64,000 bases of DNA from Siphonodentalium dalli (GCA_032622095.1 CP136067.1:121865030-121929029); one strand, 5' to 3'; positions 43,817-56,340 are shown, numbered from the stretch's first letter. Notes: a model not told the origin generated them from the sequence alone. Numbers and translations are program-made.

Positions 43817-44203
43817 CTTTGGTATCAGTAGCTTCGGGCGGAACTGGGGAATATTTCTCGTTCTGGCTGCTCTGGTAGGAATGGGCGTTCAGAACACGTT
43901 CGGAGTACTCTACGACTCCAACATAGAAAATGGACAGTTTCGAAACGTGTCAGTGACGTCATGTGACAACCATACTGTTCACAATGAGAGCTTGGTGTGT
44001 TGTGGTGTAAACTGCGTGCAGTGGGGCTATGCTATCATCCTGTGAGTAACCACAGTCGCCTTCATTTTGATCGTTCTGTTTATTGTGAGGAAGTCTAAGA
44101 ATAGACCGTATGCCCTTGATATCAAATAAGGGCAACAATCCTCATTGTTATCCTGTATCCCATTCTCCTCACTTCTCATTGGCTGAATGTGCGTCACATG
44201 GCG
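43817..44203 (+). pseudogene. Truncated duplicate of transporter exon 3 and 3' UTR
   Basis: The sequence corresponds to 42941-43321 of the intact gene, beginning GGTATCAGTAGCTTCGG and giving FGRNWGIFLVLAALVGMG and similar text. A TGA at 44043-44045 interrupts the last membrane segment, and the tail is frameshifted. Similarity extends past the parental stop into the 3' UTR, so it arose at DNA level. It lacks the rest of the gene and cannot make a transporter. Confidence 0.88.
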
Positions 44204-44660
44204 GGCCGCAAATCACTTGTTACCATCGATGTTAACATTTCGATAATTGTGTGTTTTTTTTATATTTTTATTAGGATCCTGATATGCATATCTCATAAAT
44301 AAGTGTACATACATTCATGTATATATATTTACATACTAAGTGTTGTCATCACTAAATCCAGCATTCTGATAGGACGGCGCCCACGTGGCTAGTTGCAATT
44401 ATTTCTCGGTGAATGCGCAACAGCTAATAACTGCAAGCTCATAACAACATCGATACGTCATTTGGGTTTGGAATGACAAACGCGTAATGTTTTGGGCGCA
44501 TTTGGATTCGCGCAGGATTGACTTAATAAATCATCGGGTTTCAACTGTTCCTGTTAACTTTTGCCAAGGGTGCTATGGGATATTTTGGGCTAGTTTTGTC
44601 ACGATACACTTTTCAAATTAAATACATTTACAAAAGTGGCTTTTTCGCTAAATGTATATA
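44204..44660. other. Gene-free spacer
   Basis: No feature recognised. Confidence 0.35.
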
Positions 44661-44825
44661 CATATAAGGATTAACTGCCATGTGGACTGTTTTTATGGAG
44701 ATGTAACCGTGAGGTAAGTGGTCATAACTTGTATGTAAAACCCTTCGGGTTTTACACAAGTTATGACCACTTACCTCACGGTTACATCTCCATAAAAACA
44801 GTCCACATGACAGTTAATCCTTATG
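44661..44825. repeat. Near-perfect foldback hairpin with ~80-bp arms
   Basis: CATATAAGGATTAACTGCCA at 44661 pairs with the complementary text ending 44825, and the match continues with about four differences to a TTCG tetraloop at 44744-44747 (AAAACCC-TTCG-GGGTTTT). The arms include GGAGATGTAACCGTGAGGTA and its complement. The high identity implies recent origin or active maintenance. Non-coding MITE-like foldback. Confidence 0.88.
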
Positions 44826-45060
44826 TAATATGATGGTCAACAACTTGAGATTTATTCTATTGATCAGAAAGTAAATGATATGTTTGATATATTATTGCTT
44901 GTGTATCGAACTTTTTATAATTATAATAAATAAAATAAATGTTTAGTTTGTTGATATATTATTTCGATAATTGCTGCCCGATCAGAGACGACCATGGTAT
45001 ACCCTTTATTCCAAATAATGACAGAAACCCTTAGTATAGCTATTTATACCGGTATATGTT
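44826..45060. other. AT-rich spacer
   Basis: No feature recognised. Confidence 0.35.
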
Positions 45061-45065
45061 CAGTC

Positions 45066-46233
45066 CGTGTGTGTTATTGGTGGATGCGGCGCTGTGGTCG
45101 TTGGTGGTAAATTTAGTGAGAACCGATTCATCGTTGACGCAATGTGCCCCAACGACCACATCGCCGTATCCACCAATAACAACCACTGCATTCATTAACG
45201 ACCACAGCGCCGTATCCACCGATAACACACACTACATTTATTAACGACCACAGCGCCGTATCCACCGATAACACACACTACATTCATTAACGACCACAAC
45301 GCCGTATCCACCGATAACACACACACACTACACTCATTAACGACCACAGCGCCGTATCCACCGATAACACACACTACATTCATTAACGACCACAGCGCCG
45401 TATCCACCGATAACACACACTACATTCATTAACGACCACAGCGCCGTATCCACCGATAACACACACTACACTCATTAACGACCACAGCGCCGTATCCACC
45501 GATAGCACACACTATACTCGTTAGCGACCACAGCGCCGTATCCACCGATAACAACCACTGCATTCATTAACGACCACAGCGCCGTATCCACCGATAACAC
45601 ACACTACATTTATTAACGACCACAGCGCCGTATCCACCGATAACACACACTACATTCATTAACGACCACAGCGCCGTATCCTCCGATAACACACACACTA
45701 CACTCATTAACGACCACAGCGCCGTATCCACCGATAACACACACTACATTCATTAACGACCACAGCGCCGTATCCACCGATAACACACACTACACTCGTT
45801 AGCGACCACAGCGCCGTATCCACCGATAACACACACTACATTCATTAACGACCACAGCGTCGTATCCACCGATAACACACACTACATTCATTAACGACCA
45901 CAGCGCCGTATCCACCGATAAAACACACTACATTCATTAACGACCACAGCACCGTATCCACCGATAACACACACTACATTCATTAACGAACACAGCGCCG
46001 TATCCACCGATAACACACACTACACTCATTAACGACAACAGCGCCGTATCCACCGATAACACACACTACATTAATTAACGACCACAGCTCCGTATCCACC
46101 GATAACACACACTACATTCATTAACGACCACAGCGCCGTATCCACCGATAACACACTACATTCATTAACGAGCACAGCGCCGTATCTACCGATAACACAC
46201 ACTACACTTATTAACGACCACAGCGTCGTATCT
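45066..46233. repeat. 46-bp minisatellite, about 24 direct copies plus one inverted copy
   Basis: The unit is AACGACCACAGCGCCGTATC followed by CACCGATAACACACACTACA and TTCATT (46 bp). Direct copies run from about 45150 to 46233. The first unit (45068-45101, GTGTTATTGGTGGATGCGGC) is the complement. Some units vary by 2 bp in the CA run. Open frames on the - strand here (for example 45195-45416) are artefacts. Array sequence continues after the retrotransposon at 47124-47152. Confidence 0.9.
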
Positions 46234-46752
46234 AAAACATTATATTATGCTCTAATACAAAGCCATCTTGTGTACGGTGTTCAAATTTGGGGACACGTCC
46301 CAGCGGTCAAAAACATTTTCATGCTTCAAAAACGCGCGATACGAGTTTTATGTAATAAGAAATATAGAAGCCACACAGAACCTCTTTTTAAAAAAGAAAA
46401 TATACTCAAAATCTACGACATCCACAAAGTACAAGCGGCTGTTTTCATGCATGATTGGTATCATATGCGCTTAATAGAATCATTCACCGACATGTTTACG
46501 AAACGCAAAACCGGACCAGACACCCGGCAAAAGCACCCACTATTTTTAAAAAAACCAAGAACATCTTGGTCCCAACAACTACCATTCCATTCTTATCCAA
46601 CCATCTGGAACAACTTAGATAACGAATTTACATCATACCAATCCAGGCACACATTCAAACGGCGTTTACATGCCGATTGCATTAAAAAATATGCTGCAAC
46701 AATTAAATGCAACAATCAAAGATGTCCCGACTGTATGGTCGCTCGTCAATAA
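46234..46752 (+). CDS. Reverse transcriptase C-terminal part (thumb and tail), truncated
   Basis: The open frame enters from the minisatellite (SKTLYYALIQSHLVYGVQIW) and runs 160+ codons to TAA at 46750-46752. It has the family's typical LQKRAIRVLCNKKYRSHTEP, LFKKENILKIYDIHKVQAAV and WNNLDNEFTSYQS segments and a C-terminal CNNQRCPDC motif. The polymerase core is absent. The frame is still undamaged, so the insertion is fairly recent. RTE/Jockey-type affinity is inferred from motif layout only. Confidence 0.8.
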   Translation, partial: KTLYYALIQSHLVYGVQIWGHVPAVKNIFMLQKRAIRVLCNKKYRSHTEPLFKKENILKIYDIHKVQAAVFMHDWYHMRLIESFTDMFTKRKTGPDTRQKHPLFLKKPRTSWSQQLPFHSYPTIWNNLDNEFTSYQSRHTFKRRLHADCIKKYAATIKCNNQRCPDCMVARQ

Positions 46753-47118
46753 GTGACTTCCACTATATCGCAATCCACAACCTCACTCAACACATTCCTA
46801 CTCGACTTTCAAGGAACATCTCACTGACAAGAAAGAGACAAACCATCGAGTAACCAATAATCGATTTATCTAGACGTATATCCTCCATGTATATAATCCA
46901 GTTAAATGCAACCATTGTGAGATACATAATTATTTGGCCGTGCATTGTAAAATGAACTCTGACCGCCTATCGTAACATCTTTTCGTCTTTAAGGGGGCGG
47001 CAGTAAGACAGTCTAGCCTGACTATGCCACCCCCTCAAATATACAATGTAATATTTGTCAAATGTATCATGTATTAATATGTGTATATTGAAATAAAATA
47101 TCCTATCCTATCCTATCC
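46234..47118 (+). mobile_element. 5'-truncated non-LTR retrotransposon inserted in the minisatellite
   Basis: Minisatellite sequence stops after GTATCT (46228-46233) and resumes as TATCT-ACCGATAAC at 47119, giving a TATCT target duplication. The insert carries the end of a reverse transcriptase ORF, 3' UTR-like sequence with GAAATAAAATA, and a (TATCC)n tail at 47099-47120. Structure and small duplication fit target-primed reverse transcription with 5' truncation. Confidence 0.85.
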
Positions 47119-47123
47119 TATCT

Positions 47124-47152
47124 ACCGATAACACACACACTACATTTATTTC
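47124..47152. repeat. Right-hand remainder of the 46-bp minisatellite
   Basis: ACCGATAACACACACACTAC ATTTATT continues the unit interrupted at 46233. Confidence 0.8.
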
Positions 47153-50100
47153 TGAAATAATCTCGTCATAACAAGGAAAATGTATATCTACTATGATCAT
47201 GTCTCAGAGCAACGTCCGAGGGATTCAAAAACGATTCCACACACCCTTTCATTGGCCTGTAGAAACACAGTAACGACATAAACTGTCCAAATACTGTGCC
47301 TTGATGTTTGCAGAGCAAATATAGATGCTACTATAGCAAAATACGAAGCGACAGCTCCATTCACCATGCCTGTGAAAGCCATGCATTCTGCCAACGAACT
47401 GTCATTATTGGTAATGATATAAGGGATAAAAGCCGCTATATATCATTCCATTTCGGAATTTCACTAAATGGTATGGACCATAGTCTCAGATGATTTATTC
47501 TCATTGAGTCTACAATAAAACATGCGACACAAAATTGAAGTCTGATGGGCGAATCGTACGGACTGTGTGTGCAACGATCCTTTCACGACACATTCAGATA
47601 ACCTCGGCGATGGTGAAATGAACTTTTCGTGCCCGGATGTGCTCATAGAGATGTAAATCAACTTCTCCCATCAGCTTAATTGGACAAGGTTAACCACGGC
47701 CAGATAACAGTTTTTTCTGGCTATCTTTTCTGATGCAACATACTGCCACCTTGAACATTTCTTGCCAGTTGTAAAATTTATGCTGTAAGATATCTGGAAT
47801 GTACGAATTCTAAAGAGATGCGGTATCTGCCAACTACGCGACAGTTTTTGGGGAGTTTTATATAGACGTACAATAATGCCATAAATAATTGACTCCTTAA
47901 CCACAGCAGAATTATGGGCAATTTTTCAGGATTTAGTCGGAAATATGGCTTTTTGCCATTCATAAAACTAGAGCTTTATGCATGTTTAACATTCATCGGA
48001 AAGCCCACATCTCGTCACCCTGGTGAATTTTCCAGTTATATACCCACGTATAGGAGCGATCATGTGCCCCAAATCATTGATCTCGATTGCCTCATTATAA
48101 CAAGAGAATACACCATTATCTCATGATAAACATCATACGAGGGATTTATCAGGATAAATAGCCCCATGGATTTGATTTAAACAGATTTTAGTTATAATTA
48201 TGAATAAAGAATACATTCATAAAACTGGATCTCCACTCCCTACAGATGATGCATAAATCATGAACAATTTATTTTGGATTTATATCAGGTTTTGGTAGGA
48301 CGGGTAGAATATATATAGAGTACGTTAATATAACGGATGTTGCGTGGGGTGTTAACTATATGTTATAAAGCAGGGGTGTCACACTGCACACAATCGTTTT
48401 GACGAATCTACGACCAATTTCACGAATCTGTAGCTTGACAACCACGGTGCTACGGCAGTTTAACGATTCTACGACCTTATTATATATGGGATATTTTATG
48501 ACAAACTTAGATACAGCAGCTTTTTACTGAATTGGGACAGGGGGGGGTCTGCAAAAAAATTCCGTATATAGGACCGGGGTGGGTGGGTGGTCCAGAGGCG
48601 GAAAAAATGGTGCTTGTAATTTTTTTCCAAAATGGGTTTTTTTTTAAACAATTTACAAGTACTGACCATGTAATGTTGTTTGTAAGCATGTTAGTTCCAT
48701 GCTTGTTGGTATAGGGCTATATAGGCAGCTAAAGTGACTCTTTAGCCTCAGATTTAGCAACATTCTGGATTTCACAGTATCCCGGACCACTTCACAGTGG
48801 ACCACCGTATTAACGTTCAGGAAACTTATGATCAACGGAAGAAATATTTAGTAACAAAATTAATATATTATCTGAATAAAAGTAATAAAACAAAAAAACT
48901 CTATCACTAATTGGATACTACACGGTGAATACTCAATGATGACTACTAGTAGATATCATTAACCTGATTGTTGCATAACATGAAATTGAAAAGGGTATCT
49001 CTTAAATTTCTAATGTCTGAAATACTGTCTTATTCTGGCATGTAATCAAATTCATTCCTTCTGGTTATTTCTCATCTTGAATGATTGCAAGTAATGTTAA
49101 TTTGCAACAATTATCCAAATAAAACTGAATTGGTTATGATGAATGGCATTACTGTTTACTGCTCAGACAATCCCAAATGAAGGGACGCTATTCTCATTGA
49201 ATTTCCGAACTTCATCTGGGAGCTTTACTGCTCAACAAGACGAAACTAAAATACTAATTGTATACTGTTATCACTTACAAATAGAGGAACTGAAATAATG
49301 TGATGCATTCAGATGCATTGAGAAATGACAACCGACACTTAACTTATATTGCAAAAACTTTGTATGGACTGAATTTCATGAAGTCGAACAGGGCCCATAA
49401 CTCTGGTAGGCATTGGTGGTCGCAACCCGCGATATTATGCATATTCGTCCCCCATTTCTGGTCCGTCACCATGCCATAGGGCATCAAATATGACAACTGA
49501 CTCTTGAGTTAAAATTCAAAATGTTTGTACGGACGGACGGCTCGAGACGTCAACTATATATCCGCCGACTAATATCGGGCAGTATAATAACCATATATCT
49601 ATGTGTATACATAACCAAAAAACAATTCCCCTCCCACCCCATCCCGTTGGATAAGACTAAAGAGTTCTTTGATCATGCATATATAATTGTGGAACCCCTG
49701 ACCTGTTTACCACTATTTACACTGGCCAGTGTTCTCTGTCAGACACAACACACTTGATATATTAAGGCTATAATGGGGTCTAGGGCAATTTGTGACATAT
49801 AGTGTACCTGCAATACTTAATTAATATTGTTGTTAGATACTGAAAACACCATGCAGGAAACACATGGAAATACAGTATATTTTTCGTTTTTCTGATCTGT
49901 GTTTAGTTTACCAATTAGTAAGGCAGTTAACACAGTTATTGAAGAACGGCTAAAAAAAAACCTCTGAAATTTTGATAAAAACATGAGAAATGGGGGGTGG
50001 GTCCCCAAAATTTTGGAGGAAAAAAATATTTTTTTTGCAAAAATGGGGTGGTGGGTCCCTCGAGGTCGGAAAAAAACTTTTTGGGCCCTATATGTGCAAT

Positions 50101-50685
50101 TTTTTTCCAGACCCCCCCCCCCCCCCGAATTGGGACGACAAAAGTGGGCTTCTTCTTGTTTTCATTGTATAGAGTAGACTTGCAGGTCCACCAGGTTGAC
50201 TCACGGAATACATACGTGGCTGAGATGTATACATAAAATGAGTCACAATCGGCTCGGTCAAAATCGGGACCATCAGATCAAACCACGAACCGATCGCTAA
50301 AAGTCATATCTTGGGCTACAAGCTTAAGGGGACAATAACAGTGCGAAAATTAACATCCAACTTGAGCTTTGATAAGCATAAATGTAGGATTTGTCAAATT
50401 CGTACATCAATTGACGCAATATTCGATTAAACTCACACAGAAATGCAGTAACAATGTCAACTATTTGGCAACGCCCCGGGTTCGACCATGACAACGACGA
50501 TTGTGCGACTCGTTGAACGGTAATTTTCATGTGTATACGATGTAGCTGACACTAATCGGGCAGCTTAGTTCTGCATTAAGCCCATGTATGCTGCATCAAT
50601 GATGTTAAATCGATTGTGCCGTGTGAGTGTGTGGGGGGGGGGGCTAATGACTACATACACGTATATAGAAGATCTCCAACGAAGT
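47153..50685. other. Gene-free region with small repeats
   Basis: About 3.5 kb without a recognisable gene. Two related G/C-homopolymer blocks occur in opposite orientation: 48532-48660 (GGGGGGGGTCTGCAAAAAAA) and 49980-50135 (complement GGGTCTGGAAAAAAATTGC). A C15 run lies at 50112-50126 and a G11 run at 50633-50643. Short frames throughout have no domains. Confidence 0.4.
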
Positions 50686-50790
50686 ATGTTGGGATATAAG
50701 ATTTTCTGAAACTCGTTTAATAATATGATTCACAACGAGTCGTGAATCAATTTTATCAAACGAGTTTCATAAAATCTTATATCTCAACAT
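50686..50790. repeat. Foldback hairpin (105 bp)
   Basis: ATGTTGGGATATAAGATTTT at 50686 pairs with AAAATCTTATATCTCAACAT at 50771-50790. Pairing extends inward through GAAACTCGTTT/AAACGAGTTTC and GATTCAC/GTGAATC to a CAACGAGTC-like loop. Confidence 0.75.
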
Positions 50791-53250
50791 GACGAGTTGA
50801 ATATCTTGTATGTCACGTGAAAAAACTAGAGCTTTATGCATTTTTAACAAATAAAAATCCCTAAAAGTAGCTTCAAAATGTTCTTCAATGTAAAGACGGC
50901 GCGGTCATTTATTTTGGTGCGATGTCTAGTTATACCGGGAAGCACGCGCCTATTCATAACTAGTGAGAGCTAAGGAAATATGTAATGGCTTTTTTTATTA
51001 TATAAAAGGAGTTTTCAGTGGTATATGCATATATAACTGGTATGACAAGTGGCAGCACATATGAATGGTGTGAAAGGGTTAGTTGGTGTGTTTGGGAAAA
51101 CGTAAATAGGAAGGGGATGATTGATTGAGTAACAGAACAGTGTATTGGGGCAGCATGTATATCTATGCCCCATGGATTGCGTGAAGCATCGAAATCAACA
51201 GAAAATCACACTGATATGACGACTTCCCATTGGTCGAATGCGCACCCATCGCATTTTGAAACATGTTATAAACTCCAGTGAACCGCATATGGCATTAATA
51301 ATGATCGGCAATGTTAGCAGTAATTATGAGAGGACGGTAAGCTGAATATTGTTGTCAAATTGAGCAGATGTCCACTCAGAGTACTTACCAATTTGTCATA
51401 GAAGAAGCACTGGGAATTATAGGTTGGAAAAAATACGAAGAACTGCAGGTTTAATGAATCCAGTGGAACAGTGGTCTTTTATTGAGTGTAAAACATAAGT
51501 GTCTGATATAAACTACTCGTATTGGCGCTTCTTCACTGCCAAACATATTTCCTAAATATGAGAATAAAAACTTAAATCATTTTAAGATGGCCCGAAAGCT
51601 ATGGACATTGAGCTATTATTTATGTAATTGTTACAATAGTCGGTCCCTCAATACATGGACCATTCACTACTAGTGTTAAATTGAGATGTTTTCTAGGTAG
51701 ATTAGCCATTTGCTCTATCCGTGAATTTCGAAACCTTTCTACTACAGGCCATTCGCATGTCACGGATGGAGCAATGGATACGTTATGGGCGACGGTTAAG
51801 GTAGGACGTAATCAAAGTATGCTCACCTTCTAACCGCAGCCGCAATTTCACTAACCATGCGACGGATAGAGTATCACATTATTCGGTGTGTCCCCAAAAA
51901 TCCATTAAAAATACAGACAGTCTGTCAATTTGTTTGGTTGTATCATGCAGCCATCGTTAATCAGACTTTGGACAATTATCCCCAATTGGTCAATTGACAA
52001 TAAGATTAGCATTCGCGCTGTACATATTCTGCATGCTTGGACGTGCGAAGCGGAAACTCACTGCATGTACAACCATTCCTTGCGTTGCATTTTATCTGAT
52101 AAAGCCGTTCCATTGGTCGACTTATATTAACATGGGCACGAATTTATCGGGATATATTCAAACCATGCACCCATCAATCACATTCTCAGTACGCAGACCG
52201 TTGGGCTGGAAGAGTATCCACCATGGATTTCCATACCAAACTCACAAGTTTGCGTAATTCCATTTGCACACCCACCCAATTGGGATATTCCATCACATGC
52301 CTGGGTGGTAGCCTATTCTGAATAGATCAATAGTCATGTAGCCATGCATGAGAAAATTTTGAGATGAAAACCGAAAATTGCATGGTTCCATCCGGTGTGA
52401 GAACGTAACATTTTGAATCTGAACATGGAAATTGCAAAATGCTCGCAACTGGACCGCATCCACTGGACTGTAAAATTTGCGGGGAAAACATGGCCACAAG
52501 CAGTACACCCTGCTAAATTTCGAATTTGAATCAATTGGCGCACCCTGCAGCCAGCTTTTATTCGAGAACTTTTTCTCATGTGGATATTTTGGGTCACCGC
52601 TAGATGTGAGCCATATTTTGTTCTCAAACTGTCCTTGTGAAGACATCACTGCCAGCGGTGATCTTCAATTTTACTATTTTTATGGCTAAATAATTTGGTT
52701 GATCCTACAGACGACACCCCTTGTCCGATCGTCACCAGATTCCACAATGATCTTCTGGATAACCAGCGTGAGAGTAATCTAATTTTCCCGAATTTCGTTA
52801 AAAAACATTACCACAGGCAGCAATTTGGTATCTTACTCTTTGATCCTCTTTTGCATGACTGAATTGTTTAGCAACTGTACAGACATATCCCTCATCTGAT
52901 AGTCACCAAACTTCATATTGATCTTCGGGCTGACAACTAGATGGGAGCTATCGAATGCTTTGAATTTATTTTGGAAAACATTGTCGCCAGCAGTCATCTT
53001 CTATTTTGGTTTTTATATACATGTATATCTCTTCATGCGGATAGCCAGTATTACGTAGGTACTTCAACTTTCCGCATTCCTGTCATCATTTGAAATATAA
53101 AAATTTACCTGATACATGCACCCTTCAAATTTTTTTTCGTCGTATCTATTTTAATGACCCGCATGCTAATATTGATACAGATATATTTGTCAAACATTTC
53201 TTTGTACAATATACAGGTATTTAGTTTGTAACTAAATCTAGAAATATATA
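50791..53250. other. Gene-free region, old repeat fragments
   Basis: No domain on either strand. Words such as GTCCGATCGTCACCAGATTC near 52725 and CAACTAGATGGGAGCTATCG near 52935 look like inverted fragments of the AAGATGGC core family. Overlapping - strand frames at 52293-52649 have no recognisable product. Confidence 0.35.
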
Positions 53251-53251
53251 A

Positions 53252-53757
53252 TAGTAGCTGGTGGACCCGACTTCGTCCGGGATGTTCCCCTCTGATTTTC
53301 GGAGAATTGCGCGATTTAACCTTGAATTGACTATTTTAAAGGTGAAGGTCATGTCGGGGTCACGATTTTACCCGGACAAAAGTGACGACAAAAGTATCCG
53401 TCGAAATCCGCCCGGCTTTACCCGATTTGACCTTGAATTGACAATTTTGAATGTCAAGATCAGGTCAGGGTCATGATTTGACCCACCCGAAACACTCCTG
53501 GGACAAAAGTAACAGTAGGTATCAAATTTCGTTGAAATACCAGATTTGACCTTGAATTGATCTGTTTGAATGTCAAAGTCAGGTCGGGATCAAGATTTGA
53601 CCCGTCCAAAATACTCCCTGGAAATAATTTCCCCTAGGTATCAAATTTCGTCAAATCTGTCAGGCAGTTTTCCCGGCCATAGCTAACAGACAAACAGACA
53701 GACAAATGTCCAAAATATATGACTAGCTGATGTACTCGACTTCGTTCGAGCTAGTTA
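53252..53757 (+). mobile_element. Second tandem-core element type with 3' hairpin
   Basis: It starts around TAGTAGCTGGTGGACCCGAC TTCGTCCGGGA. Three ~120-bp units follow with TTTGACCTTGAATTGA, GTCAGGTCGGGATC and AAATTTCGT. It ends with AACAGACAGACAAATGTCC and a hairpin ACTAGCTGATGTACTCGACT TCGTTCGAGCTAGT (about 53722-53755). The plan matches the other tandem-core elements but the sequence is different. Confidence 0.55.
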
Positions 53758-54830
53758 GGGATTTGTTTGTGATCGCCTCCATCTGGACAGTACCCAGTAT
53801 ATACAGCGTCTGGCCAAACTATTGTTCAATTGGTCCAGAAACATGCCTATATCAGCACGTTCGAGAACATGGTCCCACGTGAAATTGGACCCGTCCATAT
53901 TGCACCCGGGATCGAAGTAGTCCTACACACAAATTTTTAGTCGGATCGGTCAAGGTCCAGAAACATGCCTATGAGCGAGGTCAAGTTGACACGTTAAATA
54001 CCAAATTCGAGCAGTGTTAGAGTCTATAACACATACACACATGTATTCATGCATACACACATACATACATACAGACAGGTGTTTCAAAATGTATAATCGA
54101 TAGCTACAACAATTCTATGGTAGATAGTTCACGGCCGACCTGATGCATGCATCTTAGTTTTCTTGTACTTACTGTGTCGCCAAATTAGATAGAATATATA
54201 TAGCTATATATTCCGCAGGCTCACCGTGAAAACGAAATCGACAATACTTCCTTCGGTACAATAGTTTTAACACTTAGTAGTCCCACCAGTGAGCCAAATC
54301 ACAACATATAGGTACCCTCAGTAAACCATATTTTGGCCTCATTGAAGCAAACATTGAACGACGTCGTAAGAACGGCGATTGACACAATGCAGTAAGTACT
54401 ACGAGTTGTAACTGGCACTGGTGGAAGGAATTTGGGTATTCCCACCACCAGTGACAACTACCCAGTTATCCCGTGGACACAATTTGACACGTTTTTAGCA
54501 ACTAAATTGATGTAGAACGTAACCCAAACAAGTTATTATTGTAAACATATTTATGGTGGTGTTAGTGTTCTTGTTGTGGTTATAGCTCGTTATATAGTTA
54601 TAGTATGGCTCGATACACAAGGGGGCAAGTCACTTCCTCACTCTGGCGGAAAACCTTAAACTACCTCATGAATCCGGAATCTAAACCAATACCAGCCCTA
54701 AAACCGACCAGCTTGTTGTAATAATGAAGATTTATCAAATAATTATTATTGTAAAATCTCCTCCCTACCGGATGAAGATAAGTTAGAGTTACCCATCTTT
54801 GAGTGGCTGGCGAATAAACGCCTGGACGAA
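53758..54830. other. Gene-free spacer
   Basis: It includes diverged text of the preceding element (GGTCCAGAAACATGCCTAT twice, near 53832 and 53949) and short CATACA repeats near 54030-54075. No gene recognised. Confidence 0.4.
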
Positions 54831-54839
54831 AATTGAAAT

Positions 54840-56340
54840 ACATTTAACTTATGAACGTGTATTAGAAAGTTTAAAATCAATCAAAATATCGAAAGCGGTC
54901 GGTTACGACGGTATTAGTCCCAAAGTATTAAACACAATTCGATATCGCTAGCAAAACCACTAACATTTGCTTTCAAGATTTTCATTGAACGATCGTACTT
55001 TCCATGAGAATGAGAAAAGGCAATCGTATGCCCAATTTTCAAAAAGGGAGATCCCAGCGATCCATCCAAATATCGTCCACTGACGACCAGTATCTTTGCC
55101 TAGTTGTTTTTGAGAAATGTCTCTTCTTTCTTGTGTCAAAAAAGCTACGAACGAATAAGCTTTTAAGCGACCTACAATCAGGATTTACACCGAATTATAG
55201 CACCATATTCATATTAATTGATATTCATCATTATATTATCATAGCCCTTGATGACGGGAGGGAAATAAGGCGTGTATTCTGCGATATAAGCAATGTGTTT
55301 GATAAAGTATGGCACAGGAGTCTCCTCTTCAAACTTAAAATAATAGGAATAACTGGGAAAATTTTAAAACTTTTGGAAAACTATACCGAATGTAGACAAC
55401 AAAGAGTAACTATTTCTAACTTTAATTTTCCCTGGAAAGAAGTTACAACAGGAGTGCCTCAATGATCCGTACTCGGCACTCGTATCTTTCTCGTGTACAT
55501 AAACGACATAGTCGATGGATTTACATGCAACATAATCTACACAAAATATTCAACTGGTCGAACACCTTGGAAGTTAAACTCAACCCTTTGAAAACAGCAC
55601 CCTTGCTTGTATCGTGGAAACAAATACCCATTCAACAACCAGTATTAAATATGTCCAACGAGAGAATAGATGAGGTGGAAACACATAAACATTTGAGTCT
55701 GAAATTCAACCGGCAGGGAAAATGGAAAGACCATATAGAAGATATTGAAAATCGAGCGACCAAAAGAATGTACGTATAAATTTATCATTGACTGAAGAAC
55801 TCTAGAAAGAATCAATTTGTCCTATATTCGACCTGTCTTGTAATATGCTTCCTCAGTACATGACAATTATATAGGCGAAGAAGCCGATTTCCTAGAAGAT
55901 ACCCATGACGAAGCAGCTAGACTAGTAACCGATGGGACAAGAAGATGTAATACTGATATAGTTCTCCAAGAAGTTGGGTGGGGAAAATTATCAAAATAGA
56001 GAGAAAATCCTAAACTTGTACTATATTTTAAAATGACGAAAAAACCAACTCCCCCTTACTTATACAATGCTGTTACGAACAAAGTATTGCGTACTAGTGT
56101 ACATGACCCGAGATCAGACGACCTTAGGGTACCCTTCTGCAACTCAGTTATTTATCAGAAATCCTTCCTTCCAAATCAATCAATCTTTGGATCAAGTTAA
56201 ATCCAGAGGCGAGTAACTGTGAAACACTGTCAGACTTCAAAGCATTTTTGAATGGCGGGCTCAAAGAACGTCCTCGATATCTTCTCACATATGTATATAT
56301 ACGAGAGCAGGTCAGATATAACATTGCCGATTGAGACTGG
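54840..56340 (+). pseudogene. Jockey/CR1-like reverse transcriptase, heavily mutated
   Basis: Scattered frames follow the order of a non-LTR reverse transcriptase. Around 54855-54950 is an opening with SKAVGYDGISPKVLN. At 55004-55465 are FCDISNVFDKVWHRSLLFKL (motif with the catalytic Asp region) and EVTTGVPQ. At 55462-55780 are the fragments after a deletion that removed the YADD region, including HKHLSLKFNRQGKWKDHIED. C-terminal text such as CNTDIVLQEVGWGKLSK appears near 55950-56000. Multiple stops, frameshifts and the missing catalytic block make it an old relic. Chromatin or host role: none apparent. Confidence 0.8.
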
